From NCBI GenBank assembly GCA_965229785.1, contig CBDDJS010000001.1:3100001-3164000 (forward strand): a stretch of 64,000 nt of DNA. Direction: 5' to 3'. The DNA comes from JAWPMT01 sp965229785 (lineage in GTDB: Bacteria > Bacteroidota > Bacteroidia > Cytophagales > Cyclobacteriaceae). The notes under the pieces are model-generated. The model saw nothing but the letters and a program-made list of their open reading frames with translations, had not been told where the DNA came from and made no database searches. The first letter of the stretch is position 1. The number at the start of each line of letters is the position of its first letter. This document shows, piece after piece, positions 27,510-35,342 of this stretch. Made by a program: the position numbers and the translations under genes.

Positions 27510-30500
27510 CTAGGTAGTCTGTGGGAATGATAGCGAAAACTTTGTCCTGGTCCCATTGGTCATTACGGACAACTCCTGATCCATCAATTGGGTTAGTTTA
27601 TAACTAATGGATAAGCCTATGCCTGCTCCTCTTTCTTTCGCCGTACCGATGGTAATATTTTCTTTGTCGCCTTCAAACATCACTGCTCTTATTTCATCTG
27701 AAAGCTCCAGGCCTTCATTTTCAATACTGAAAACCAGGGCATCTTCTTCACTTGTAAGTGAAAGGAGAATCACAGAATCTGAAAAAGCGAATTTTACGGC
27801 ATTCGACATCAAATTTTCCAGTACCAATGACGTGAATTTGATATCACACAGGACATCACCATCCGCTTTCTCGTCCCAGTCCAGGGTAATGTTTTTGTGG
27901 TGGGCCTTGGCGCCAAACCGTTCACAAATACTCCCAATCAACTTATGAAAATTGATTACTTCCATTTCAGGATGGAGGTTTTCAAAATGTGAATAGGAAA
28001 AATAAAAGGTGTTGTCAAGTAGTAACAGAGAATCATCCACCTGATACTTCATCTGCTGACTATAACGCTCAAAATCCGCTTCCTCTATCAATTTATTTTG
28101 TGGAGAAAGTAAATTCAGAAACCCTGAAATAGAAGTCAGGGGTCCTCGCATATTGTGGGTCAACAAGAAAAAGAGCTGATCCTTACGCAAAGCCAATTTC
28201 TTAAGTCTTGCGTTTTTTTGTTCAACCAATTGTTTTTGGCTGGAGATGACCCGGGTATGTTTCTCTACCTCTTTCTCAAGAAATACTTTCCTTCTCTCCG
28301 CTTTATTGATGCGGCGATAGATCCAGTATGAAAAAAACAATATGAGTGATGCCGCTATCGTCAATCGGAACCACCAGGTCTGCCAATAGGCCGGTAAGAC
28401 CCGAACATGGAGGGAGATCGCTGAATCATTTGAAATGTGATCACCATTGGTTGCCCTCACTAAAAAAGTATAGTGCCCCGGAGAAAGGTTGGTGTAAGTA
28501 GCTGTCCTACTTCGGCCATTTGTTTCTATCCAGTTATTATCAAAGCCTTTTAACTGATAAAGAAACTTGATGTCATTAGCATTTCTAAAATCCAGCGCAG
28601 CGAATTCAAAAGTAAATACGTTGTGATCATGACTAAGTATCAGGCTTCCGGAATCTTTAAGAGCTGTTTCCAACGGAGGAATGTGACCATCGCCTACCAG
28701 TTCTCCGGGAAGAACGGATTCATTGAAAATCTTAAAATCAGTAAAAGCTACATACGGGGGAGTCGTTTCCTCAACAATGCTATCAGGATAAAAGAAATTC
28801 AATCCGTTCGTTCCCCCGAAAAACAATTCACCACTTTTCGTTTTCAAAAAAGACCCAGTATTGAATTCGTTACTTTGTAAACCATCGCTCTCCTGAAAAA
28901 CAGCCACTTTACCATTTTCCTGATTGAGTTTATTGATCCCCTGATTTGTACTCATCCAAACTTCATTTCCGATAGGGATGGCGGCATAAACCACATCACT
29001 GCTCAACCCGGAAACAGTATTGTAAACTTTAACCTCCATGGTTTTGGGATCCACCCTGAAAACACCATCTCCGTAGGATCCAACCCATAAAAAGCCATGT
29101 TGATCTTCATTTATACTCGACAACAACTTACCGGTTCGTACGTCTTCTGCCAGCGAGATTGATTCGAATTCCCCATTACGTTCATCGAATTTCATAAGGC
29201 CACCACCGTAGCTCGTCACCCAAATTTCACCGGTGCTATTTTGAAAAATGTACATGATGCTGTTATCGGTCAAGCCCGAATCATTTTCCCTGGTAAATCG
29301 CTTAATCAATTGGTTCGCAATGGGATCAATCACGGAAATTCCACCTCCTACGGTGCCTACCCATAACTCGTTCTGGTCTGTGATCCTCATTCCTCTGACC
29401 TTATTATGAAATATCAGCTTGCTTTTCGGATCATTTGCATTAAACCTTTTCACCAACATGGATTCCGGATCCAGTTTATTCAAACCATTATTAGTTGCCA
29501 CCCAAATATGTTCGTCGGGTCCGGTGATCATGTATTTTACGTCATTGCTACTCAGTGTCTGCTTATCCAGTGGGTCATGTTTTAAAACCCTATGTGACTG
29601 GGTCGATCGGTTAAGCCGGTTCAGTCCCTGGGCTGTGCCTACCCAAAGGAAATCTCCCAGTTCCATCATCCCTCTGACTCTGTTGCTGCTCAAATGGGTT
29701 CCGCCTTTTCCATTGACTCGCATCAACCCAAACTTCTTTGAAGAAAAAGAGATCTTGTAAATGCCTTGTTCCAACGTACCAATCCAGATGTTTTGATTCA
29801 TATCCTGGAACATACTGTGAATGGAAGTCGTGGCGAAGAACTCTTCGTCGTACATGTAACTTGCGGTGTAAGGTACAATTTGATCTGAATCCTTCTCCAA
29901 ATACATGAGTCCATTGGATTCTGTCCCTATCCAAACTCTATCCTGGCTATCCTGGAAAATGTTCAGAATTCCACTTTTGCCCTGATATCTGTCCGTACCA
30001 ATCAGGTAGCTTTCAGATCTCCTGGGCTCAATGATGTTGGCATCCGGGGCATTATCCGGAAGATGAATGGACCATAAACCTTCGTTAGTTCCTAGCCAGA
30101 TCTTGCTTGAGAAATAGGCAATGCTTCTGATGTCATCGCTCCAACGGATGTTTGAGGTTGTGGTAAGCTGATGTACTTCATAGGTACTCTGGTGGATACA
30201 GAAAACCCCCTGATTCGTGGCCAGCCAAAGCCGGTTGCGATCATCAGGTACCATCTCATAAACCTCAAAATGATCTTGTAATGATCCTGAAATAATCTCC
30301 ACTGACCGCAGTGCCTGATTTTCGGTCAATATATACAGTCCGGAAGCTGAGCCTATCCATAGGTTCGGCCCATCGACCACCAGGTCATGTACTCTTTCGT
30401 TCAACTCCATCAAACCCAAGGAACTCACCTTATCCAGATTACTCTGATATTTTGCCAGGCCTTGTTGTGTACCTATCCAAAGGTCACCATTTACCGCTGG

Positions 30501-30812
30501 TACAATACGGGTAATGTAATCGCTGGGAAGCTGGACCCGGCTTTTTTCGGTATCCCGGTAAACCCGAAACTGGTAGCCATCAAATCGATTCAACCCATCC
30601 TGAGTACCTACCCATAAAAACCCCTGACGATCTTGGGCAATGTCCGTCACTGTACTTTGAGATAGTCCACTTTCGATGGAATACTGACCCAATTTAGGCT
30701 GATAAACCTGAGATTTAACGGATTGGCTAAAGAGAATTAAAACGACCAGTAGACTATTCAGTCGTAGCAATCGTGTGGTTAGGTAGTTGTTTACAATAGC
30801 TCTTAGGTACAT
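27510..30812 (-). CDS. Beta-propeller/Y_Y_Y sensor histidine kinase (HTCS type without response regulator part)
   Basis: 1100 residues with a signal peptide (LLVVLILFSQSVKSQ). Two seven-bladed Reg_prop propellers are visible as repeated GFLWVGT/WIGT motifs, then a Y_Y_Y domain (YTNLSPGHYTFLVRATNG) and one helix at about 820-842. A coiled coil leads to a HisKA domain with the phosphoacceptor His in LTHNMRGPLTSISG (about 885), then a HATPase with LENLMSNAVKF and GAGIGLSISYKL. It ends there: the receiver and AraC domains of full hybrid HTCS proteins are missing, so it must signal through a separate response regulator. A polysaccharide-derived ligand is likely from the family. Confidence 0.9.
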   Translation of the reverse strand: MYLRAIVNNYLTTRLLRLNSLLVVLILFSQSVKSQVYQPKLGQYSIESGLSQSTVTDIAQDRQGFLWVGTQDGLNRFDGYQFRVYRDTEKSRVQLPSDYITRIVPAVNGDLWIGTQQGLAKYQSNLDKVSSLGLMELNERVHDLVVDGPNLWIGSASGLYILTENQALRSVEIISGSLQDHFEVYEMVPDDRNRLWLATNQGVFCIHQSTYEVHQLTTTSNIRWSDDIRSIAYFSSKIWLGTNEGLWSIHLPDNAPDANIIEPRRSESYLIGTDRYQGKSGILNIFQDSQDRVWIGTESNGLMYLEKDSDQIVPYTASYMYDEEFFATTSIHSMFQDMNQNIWIGTLEQGIYKISFSSKKFGLMRVNGKGGTHLSSNRVRGMMELGDFLWVGTAQGLNRLNRSTQSHRVLKHDPLDKQTLSSNDVKYMITGPDEHIWVATNNGLNKLDPESMLVKRFNANDPKSKLIFHNKVRGMRITDQNELWVGTVGGGISVIDPIANQLIKRFTRENDSGLTDNSIMYIFQNSTGEIWVTSYGGGLMKFDERNGEFESISLAEDVRTGKLLSSINEDQHGFLWVGSYGDGVFRVDPKTMEVKVYNTVSGLSSDVVYAAIPIGNEVWMSTNQGINKLNQENGKVAVFQESDGLQSNEFNTGSFLKTKSGELFFGGTNGLNFFYPDSIVEETTPPYVAFTDFKIFNESVLPGELVGDGHIPPLETALKDSGSLILSHDHNVFTFEFAALDFRNANDIKFLYQLKGFDNNWIETNGRSRTATYTNLSPGHYTFLVRATNGDHISNDSAISLHVRVLPAYWQTWWFRLTIAASLILFFSYWIYRRINKAERRKVFLEKEVEKHTRVISSQKQLVEQKNARLKKLALRKDQLFFLLTHNMRGPLTSISGFLNLLSPQNKLIEEADFERYSQQMKYQVDDSLLLLDNTFYFSYSHFENLHPEMEVINFHKLIGSICERFGAKAHHKNITLDWDEKADGDVLCDIKFTSLVLENLMSNAVKFAFSDSVILLSLTSEEDALVFSIENEGLELSDEIRAVMFEGDKENITIGTAKERGAGIGLSISYKLTQLMDQELSVMTNGTRTKFSLSFPQTT

Positions 30813-31130
30813 AACCCGTTAGCAAAATAATCCCAAAATTGGATTTCACCTCAATTAAAATTATCAATGGTTAATTTAAGTTTCACCGAACTAGATTTGG
30901 TTCGACGCCATTAGGAGACTCTCATCCAAACTTATCCGTAAAATCAACGAATTGTATTGAATGAGTCGATGGTCTGATTTTGGGCTGTTCTTGATTCCAT
31001 ATCAACACAATACCACTATATGTAATATTGATTAATCCTTCCTGTTTTGCATTAACCATGATCGAGGAATTCCACTTAAATTGACGAATAATCACCAACA
31101 AGCCAATCAAAATTCCATAGATTTAGAATC
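30813..31130. other. Intergenic region without visible gene
   Basis: These 318 bases separate the divergent sensor kinase and AraC-type regulator genes. They are AT-rich and should hold both promoters. I see no RNA gene, strong palindrome or credible coding frame. Confidence 0.6.
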
Positions 31131-32144
31131 GTGGAAAATGGCAGGGACATCCTCTTCTTTTTTAGTGCGCTAGGTGCCTTCAACAGCTTGATGATAGGAG
31201 GTTACCTGTTGGTCATGAGAAAACGATTTTCGATTGCCTATTCGTGGTTAAGCTTGCTTTTACTTTTTCTTGCGATTCGTACCGGGCTATCCAGTTTGTA
31301 TTATTTCGATAATGTACCGAAAGAGCTCATCAAACTAGGGCTTAGCGCCAACCTCCTGATTGGACCTTCTCTCCTATATTTTGTTCAACATTCACTGGCC
31401 CCTAAGGTCAGCATGAAGTCAGGTTTATTTCATATCCTGAGTGTCACCTTGCTACTATCGATACTTAGTATCTTTTTCGGTTTCCTCACCTGGGATTATT
31501 TAATCCGATATTCCGTTCATGGCCTATTGACTATGTACCTGGTCCTTTCCGGAATCTTGTTGATCAAACACTTGAAACATAAGCCCTCGAACTGGCCATG
31601 GTTGATTGAGCAAGAGCCTTTAGTGATCTATGTGGGGGTATTGTTGGTTTGCATCAGTTATGCCATTTCCTTGTTTACAGATTACATTCTCGGACCCTTG
31701 CTTTATTCTCTGATTTTTCACGCATTCATGTTGCAGCGACTGATAATGAAACCGAAGGTTCCTGTAGAATTAAGCAATCGATACAACAAAAAGTTATTAC
31801 CTGATGACGTGGCAATTGTGAGAACTAAATTAGAGAAGCTCATGATTGAGCAAAAACCATATTTGGATCCACAAATGACCCTGGATAAATTGTCGGGATT
31901 ACTTTCAGTGTCAAGACACTTCCTCTCACAAATGCTCAATGATAACATGAAATTGGGTTACAAAGATCTGATTAATCATCATCGAATCGAAGAAGCGTGT
32001 TCACTCATTGAAAAACGTCCTCATTTCAATCTGGACGCCATCGCGTATGAGGTTGGTTTCAACTCAAAATCCACTTTCTACTCTCTCTTTAAAAAGATGA
32101 AGGGCGTTACACCTGCTCAATATCGCGCCCAAATCGAGGTATGA
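31131..32144 (+). CDS. AraC family regulator with N-terminal membrane domain
   Basis: 337 residues from a GTG start (the nearby ATG is out of frame). Six to seven membrane helices occupy about 6-210. The C-terminal HTH_18 domain is clear: MTLDKLSGLLSVSRHFLSQ forms the first helix-turn-helix, and DAIAYEVGFNSKSTFYSLFK plus GVTPAQYRAQ the second and the family signature. Such membrane AraC proteins are common in Bacteroidota and probably sense an envelope or extracellular signal. It is divergent from the propeller kinase and precedes the secreted bicupin gene, which it may control. Confidence 0.85.
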   Translation: MENGRDILFFFSALGAFNSLMIGGYLLVMRKRFSIAYSWLSLLLLFLAIRTGLSSLYYFDNVPKELIKLGLSANLLIGPSLLYFVQHSLAPKVSMKSGLFHILSVTLLLSILSIFFGFLTWDYLIRYSVHGLLTMYLVLSGILLIKHLKHKPSNWPWLIEQEPLVIYVGVLLVCISYAISLFTDYILGPLLYSLIFHAFMLQRLIMKPKVPVELSNRYNKKLLPDDVAIVRTKLEKLMIEQKPYLDPQMTLDKLSGLLSVSRHFLSQMLNDNMKLGYKDLINHHRIEEACSLIEKRPHFNLDAIAYEVGFNSKSTFYSLFKKMKGVTPAQYRAQIEV

Positions 32145-32223
32145 TCCGATCAATTTGAACTCCGAATCGGTCAGATTGAACCTCTTTCTCAGGTAGCGCG
32201 TGCAGATTCGTCCTCAAAAAATC

Positions 32224-32994
32224 ATGAGGAACATCGTATTACTTTGCTCATTTTGGATCCTTACAACAGCGGCTTTAGGACAAGAGCAAAAAAGTCCGGA
32301 ACTGTTTGTCCTGAATCGTGCAGATCTTGCCGGAGAGAACCTTGTACCCCGCAAGGTCAAAGGAGAACCTGATCTTACCTTTTACCAACAGGAGGTCTAT
32401 CGAGGGAATGACCTGTTGATCTATATCCTGGCCCTTGCCAATCGCACCAATGAATTACAAAATTTTCCGATTGAAGAATTTGTGTTTTGGATGAATGGCA
32501 AAGCGGTTGTGGAACCTCTGGCCGATGATGTATTCGAAGTACAAACCGGCGACTATTTCATTCAACCTAAAGGGTTTAATGGCCGTTGGCATTTCGTCAA
32601 CGAGCACCCATTTCATCTGGAGTTATCAGTCATCACAAAATCACGAGCAACCACAAATTCACCCATAGATCGTGCTATGATCATTGACAAAAATATCATT
32701 TCGGGTGCATCTCCGGATCATAAAGGATCTATAAGCAATTTATACGAAGGTGTTGAACTCAATCTAAACTTACTGAATAGCTCACGCGATATCATTCACC
32801 ATAATCCGAAAGAAAGATTAGTCCATATGCTCAATGGTATACTCACCATAATGTCAAAAAGTGGTACAGAGCATACCTTTTATCCAGGGGATTTCTTTGT
32901 CATTCCAGAAGGGTTTTCCGGTCATTGGCGAGCCAAAGGACTACAATCATTGCGTGCATTTGAAATCACAAAAAGTGATTTGCTTGAAAGATAA
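32224..32994 (+). CDS. Secreted bicupin protein
   Basis: About 256 residues from the ATG at 32224, which gives a signal peptide (RNIVLLCSFWILTTAALGQ); a GTG eight codons earlier is less likely. Two cupin domains of the EutQ/DUF861 type are present: FVFWMNGKAVVEPL...VQTGDYFIQPKGFNGRWHF and LVHMLNGILTIMS...FYPGDFFVIPEGFSGHW. The metal-binding His pattern of classical cupins is incomplete, so enzymatic activity is uncertain; it may bind a small ligand in the periplasm. It lies 79 bp downstream of the AraC-type gene, on the same strand. Confidence 0.75.
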   Translation: MRNIVLLCSFWILTTAALGQEQKSPELFVLNRADLAGENLVPRKVKGEPDLTFYQQEVYRGNDLLIYILALANRTNELQNFPIEEFVFWMNGKAVVEPLADDVFEVQTGDYFIQPKGFNGRWHFVNEHPFHLELSVITKSRATTNSPIDRAMIIDKNIISGASPDHKGSISNLYEGVELNLNLLNSSRDIIHHNPKERLVHMLNGILTIMSKSGTEHTFYPGDFFVIPEGFSGHWRAKGLQSLRAFEITKSDLLER

Positions 32995-33050
32995 CCTCCG
33001 GAAATATTGTTTCGATGCTGAATAATTTGGGAATCAGGAAACTTTTATTC

Positions 33051-33065
33051 CGAACGAACGTTCTG
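33051..33065. promoter_or_regulatory. TetR operator, copy 1 (upstream of TetR gene)
   Basis: CGAACGAACGTTCTG, 18 bp upstream of the TetR start, contains the palindrome GAACGTTC. A copy differing in one base lies at 33660-33674, downstream of the same gene, which identifies this as the regulator's own site. Confidence 0.7.
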
Positions 33066-33083
33066 TATATAAAAGTAAAATAA

Positions 33084-33641
33084 ATGGCAAAGCAGAAATA
33101 CTCGAAAGAAGAACTCCTCACCAACTTGTTTGAAGTGTTCAGGCAATGTGGTTATGATGGTGCGAGTATGGAAGTGTTAGCCAAAGCCTCCGGATTGAGG
33201 AAGTCGAGTCTCTACCACAGATTTCCCGGAGGAAAGGAACAAATGGCGCAGGAGGTACTTCAGACGGTATCGAATTGGATCCGTGTGAATGTACAGGAAG
33301 TCTCCCGGGGCCCCTTGCCATTGGAAGAGAAGCTGAATAAAGTAATGAAACACCTGTTTGAACTCTATGAAGGAGGTAAGAAGTCGTGTATTCTCAGAAG
33401 TATGTCTACCGAAAGTGGGCTGGAAAAGTTCGGAGATCTGATTCGAAGTTCATTTCAGGACTGGCATGATGGATTCAAATGGTTGGCACAGGAATTCGGA
33501 AAAGAAGAAAGTCATGCGGACAAATTCGCCCGAGAAGGAATTCTCAAAATACAAGGAAGTCTGGTCTTGGGAAAAGGAATGGGTGAACCTCAACTCTTTC
33601 AGGAAACATTAAATGACATTGAAGCAGCATTTAAATATTAA
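33084..33641 (+). CDS. TetR family regulator (LmrA/YxaF-like)
   Basis: 185 residues. The helix-turn-helix region is FRQCGYDGASMEVLAKASGL followed by KSSLYHRFPGGKEQMAQEV, the pattern of the LmrA/YxaF subgroup, and the C-terminal domain has KSCILRSMSTESG. Two near-identical palindromic sites flank the gene (33051 and 33660), so it probably represses both itself and the two following genes. Members of this subgroup often respond to drugs or flavonoid-like compounds; the ligand here is unknown. Confidence 0.87.
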   Translation: MAKQKYSKEELLTNLFEVFRQCGYDGASMEVLAKASGLRKSSLYHRFPGGKEQMAQEVLQTVSNWIRVNVQEVSRGPLPLEEKLNKVMKHLFELYEGGKKSCILRSMSTESGLEKFGDLIRSSFQDWHDGFKWLAQEFGKEESHADKFAREGILKIQGSLVLGKGMGEPQLFQETLNDIEAAFKY

Positions 33642-33659
33642 AAAAATTTGACTATCAAT

Positions 33660-33674
33660 CGAACGAACGTTCGG
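33660..33674. promoter_or_regulatory. TetR operator, copy 2 (upstream of oxidase-GAPDH genes)
   Basis: CGAACGAACGTTCGG, 14/15 identical to the site at 33051-33065, lies 23 bp before the flavin-fold oxidase start. It indicates a separate repressed promoter for the oxidase-GAPDH pair. Confidence 0.7.
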
Positions 33675-33697
33675 TTTAAATATTAACCAATTGAATC

Positions 33698-34300
33698 ATG
33701 GCTAAGAATTTTTCAGAAATCGCATTTACCGATAGTGTAAAAAGGGCACAAGAACAATTTGGCTCCCGACACATCTATGCCCGCATGGAAGGAAAGCTTC
33801 CGGAACAAAACAAAGTCTACCTGAAAGAAATGGAGCACATCGCAAAAATGGATGGCTTCTACCTATCCACGGTTGGTGAAAATGGATGGCCATACGTCCA
33901 ATTCCGGGGAGGGCCAAAGGGCTTCTTAAAAGTGATCGATCAGGAAACGCTCGGTTATGCGGATTTCCAGGGCAACATGCAATACATCAGCACCGGAAAC
34001 ATCAATGCTACTCAAAAAGCGGCGTTGATCCTGCTCCATTACCCTACTCGCACACGACTCAAAATATGGGCAAAAACCGAAATTCTGGACCCGGAGGAGC
34101 ATCCGGATCTGTTGAAAAAACTAGCGGACGAATCCTACGGCGCACAAGTCGGGCGCCTGGTGATCTTTCACATCGAGGCTTATGACTGGAATTGTCCACA
34201 ACACATTACGCCTCGATTTACACTGGAAGAATTTAAAGAATTGGGCAAAAGTCATCCGGAAATATTTGAAGACCTGTGTCCTCCTAAAACAAACATATAA
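33698..34300 (+). CDS. Pyridoxamine 5'-phosphate oxidase family (FMN-binding split barrel) protein
   Basis: 200 residues. The split-barrel pattern is visible: FYLSTVGENGWPYVQFRGGPKGFLKV, YADFQGNMQYISTGNI and ALILLHYPTRTRLKIWAK. This general fold binds FMN or F420 and often reduces small electrophiles; it is not the vitamin B6 enzyme PdxH itself. The final stop overlaps the start of the next GAPDH gene by one base (TAATG), so translation is coupled. The TetR operator lies just upstream, which makes the gene inducible. Confidence 0.82.
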   Translation: MAKNFSEIAFTDSVKRAQEQFGSRHIYARMEGKLPEQNKVYLKEMEHIAKMDGFYLSTVGENGWPYVQFRGGPKGFLKVIDQETLGYADFQGNMQYISTGNINATQKAALILLHYPTRTRLKIWAKTEILDPEEHPDLLKKLADESYGAQVGRLVIFHIEAYDWNCPQHITPRFTLEEFKELGKSHPEIFEDLCPPKTNI

Positions 34301-35289
34301 TGAAACGAATAGCCATCAATGGGTTTGGTCGCATAGGTCGATCAGCCCTGAAAATTATCGAAGAAACACCCGATCTGGAGGTAGTCGCCATCAATGACCT
34401 GATGTCCCTGGAAAACGCAGCCTATTTGCTGCAGTATGACAGTGTCTACGGTAAGTATGAACATGAAGTAAATTCCGAGGGAAACGATTTGATCATCAAT
34501 GGGCAACGCATCGCTTATTTGAATGAAAAGGATCCCGCCAAACTTCCCTGGCATAAGCTCGATATCGATATAGTCATAGAGAGCACAGGTTTCTTTACCA
34601 AAAGAGAAGATGCGGAAAAGCATATTCAAGCCGGAGCTAGATCAGTGGTTATTTCCGGGCCGACTTCCAGCTTGGATACGCCTACTGTCGTCCATGGTGT
34701 CAATACAGAAGCGGGTAAAACCAATGTTTTCTCCTGTGCCAGCTGTACTACCAATAACATTTCGCCCTTGATCGAGATATTGGGAAGACGGATTGGTATT
34801 AAGAAAGCCATACTTAACACAACTCATGCTTACACTGCTTCTCAAAATTTAATAGACAGCCCTTCAAAAAAGAACTTCAGAATGGGTCGTGGGGGTGCCA
34901 TGAACCTGATCCCTACTACCACTGGTGCCGCGAAAGCCACCACTAAGGCTTTACCAGAATATGAAGGAAAATTCGACGGCATTGCGGTAAGAACGCCTGT
35001 TCCCGCGGGATCTATCTCCGACATCACCTTCGTGGCCTCCAGAAGTACCTCTGCAAACGAAGTGAATCAAATCCTGGATGAAGAAGCTCAGACTTCTCGA
35101 TACCAAAAAGTAATTGCCACGTCCTCTGAACCTCTGGTTTCTACGGATCTGCTGAAAAGTACTTATGCTGCAGTGATTGACAAGGAAATGACGAAAGTAG
35201 TTGACGGAGACCTTGTAAAAATCATGGCCTGGTATGATAACGAATGGAGCTTTACCAGTCAGTTGGTAAGACAGATTCAGGAGTTATGA
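34300..35289 (+). CDS. Second glyceraldehyde-3-phosphate dehydrogenase, divergent paralogue
   Basis: 329 residues, full length for type I GAPDH. The NAD-binding start is AINGFGRIGRSALKI, the catalytic Cys is in CASCTTNNISPL, and the general base His in LNTTHAYTASQ. The segment after it (LIDSPSKKNFRMGRGGAMNL) differs from the housekeeping form at 56280-57272 (LQDAPHKDLRRARAAAAS). It lies in a TetR-controlled operon with a flavin-fold oxidase. It may be a stress- or inhibitor-tolerant GAPDH or act on another aldehyde phosphate such as erythrose 4-phosphate; sequence alone does not decide. Confidence 0.88.
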   Translation: MKRIAINGFGRIGRSALKIIEETPDLEVVAINDLMSLENAAYLLQYDSVYGKYEHEVNSEGNDLIINGQRIAYLNEKDPAKLPWHKLDIDIVIESTGFFTKREDAEKHIQAGARSVVISGPTSSLDTPTVVHGVNTEAGKTNVFSCASCTTNNISPLIEILGRRIGIKKAILNTTHAYTASQNLIDSPSKKNFRMGRGGAMNLIPTTTGAAKATTKALPEYEGKFDGIAVRTPVPAGSISDITFVASRSTSANEVNQILDEEAQTSRYQKVIATSSEPLVSTDLLKSTYAAVIDKEMTKVVDGDLVKIMAWYDNEWSFTSQLVRQIQEL

Positions 35290-35342
35290 TCATTGGGTAA
35301 AGGAGCAGGTCGATAGGCCTGACTCCTTATCCAATCTCCAAT

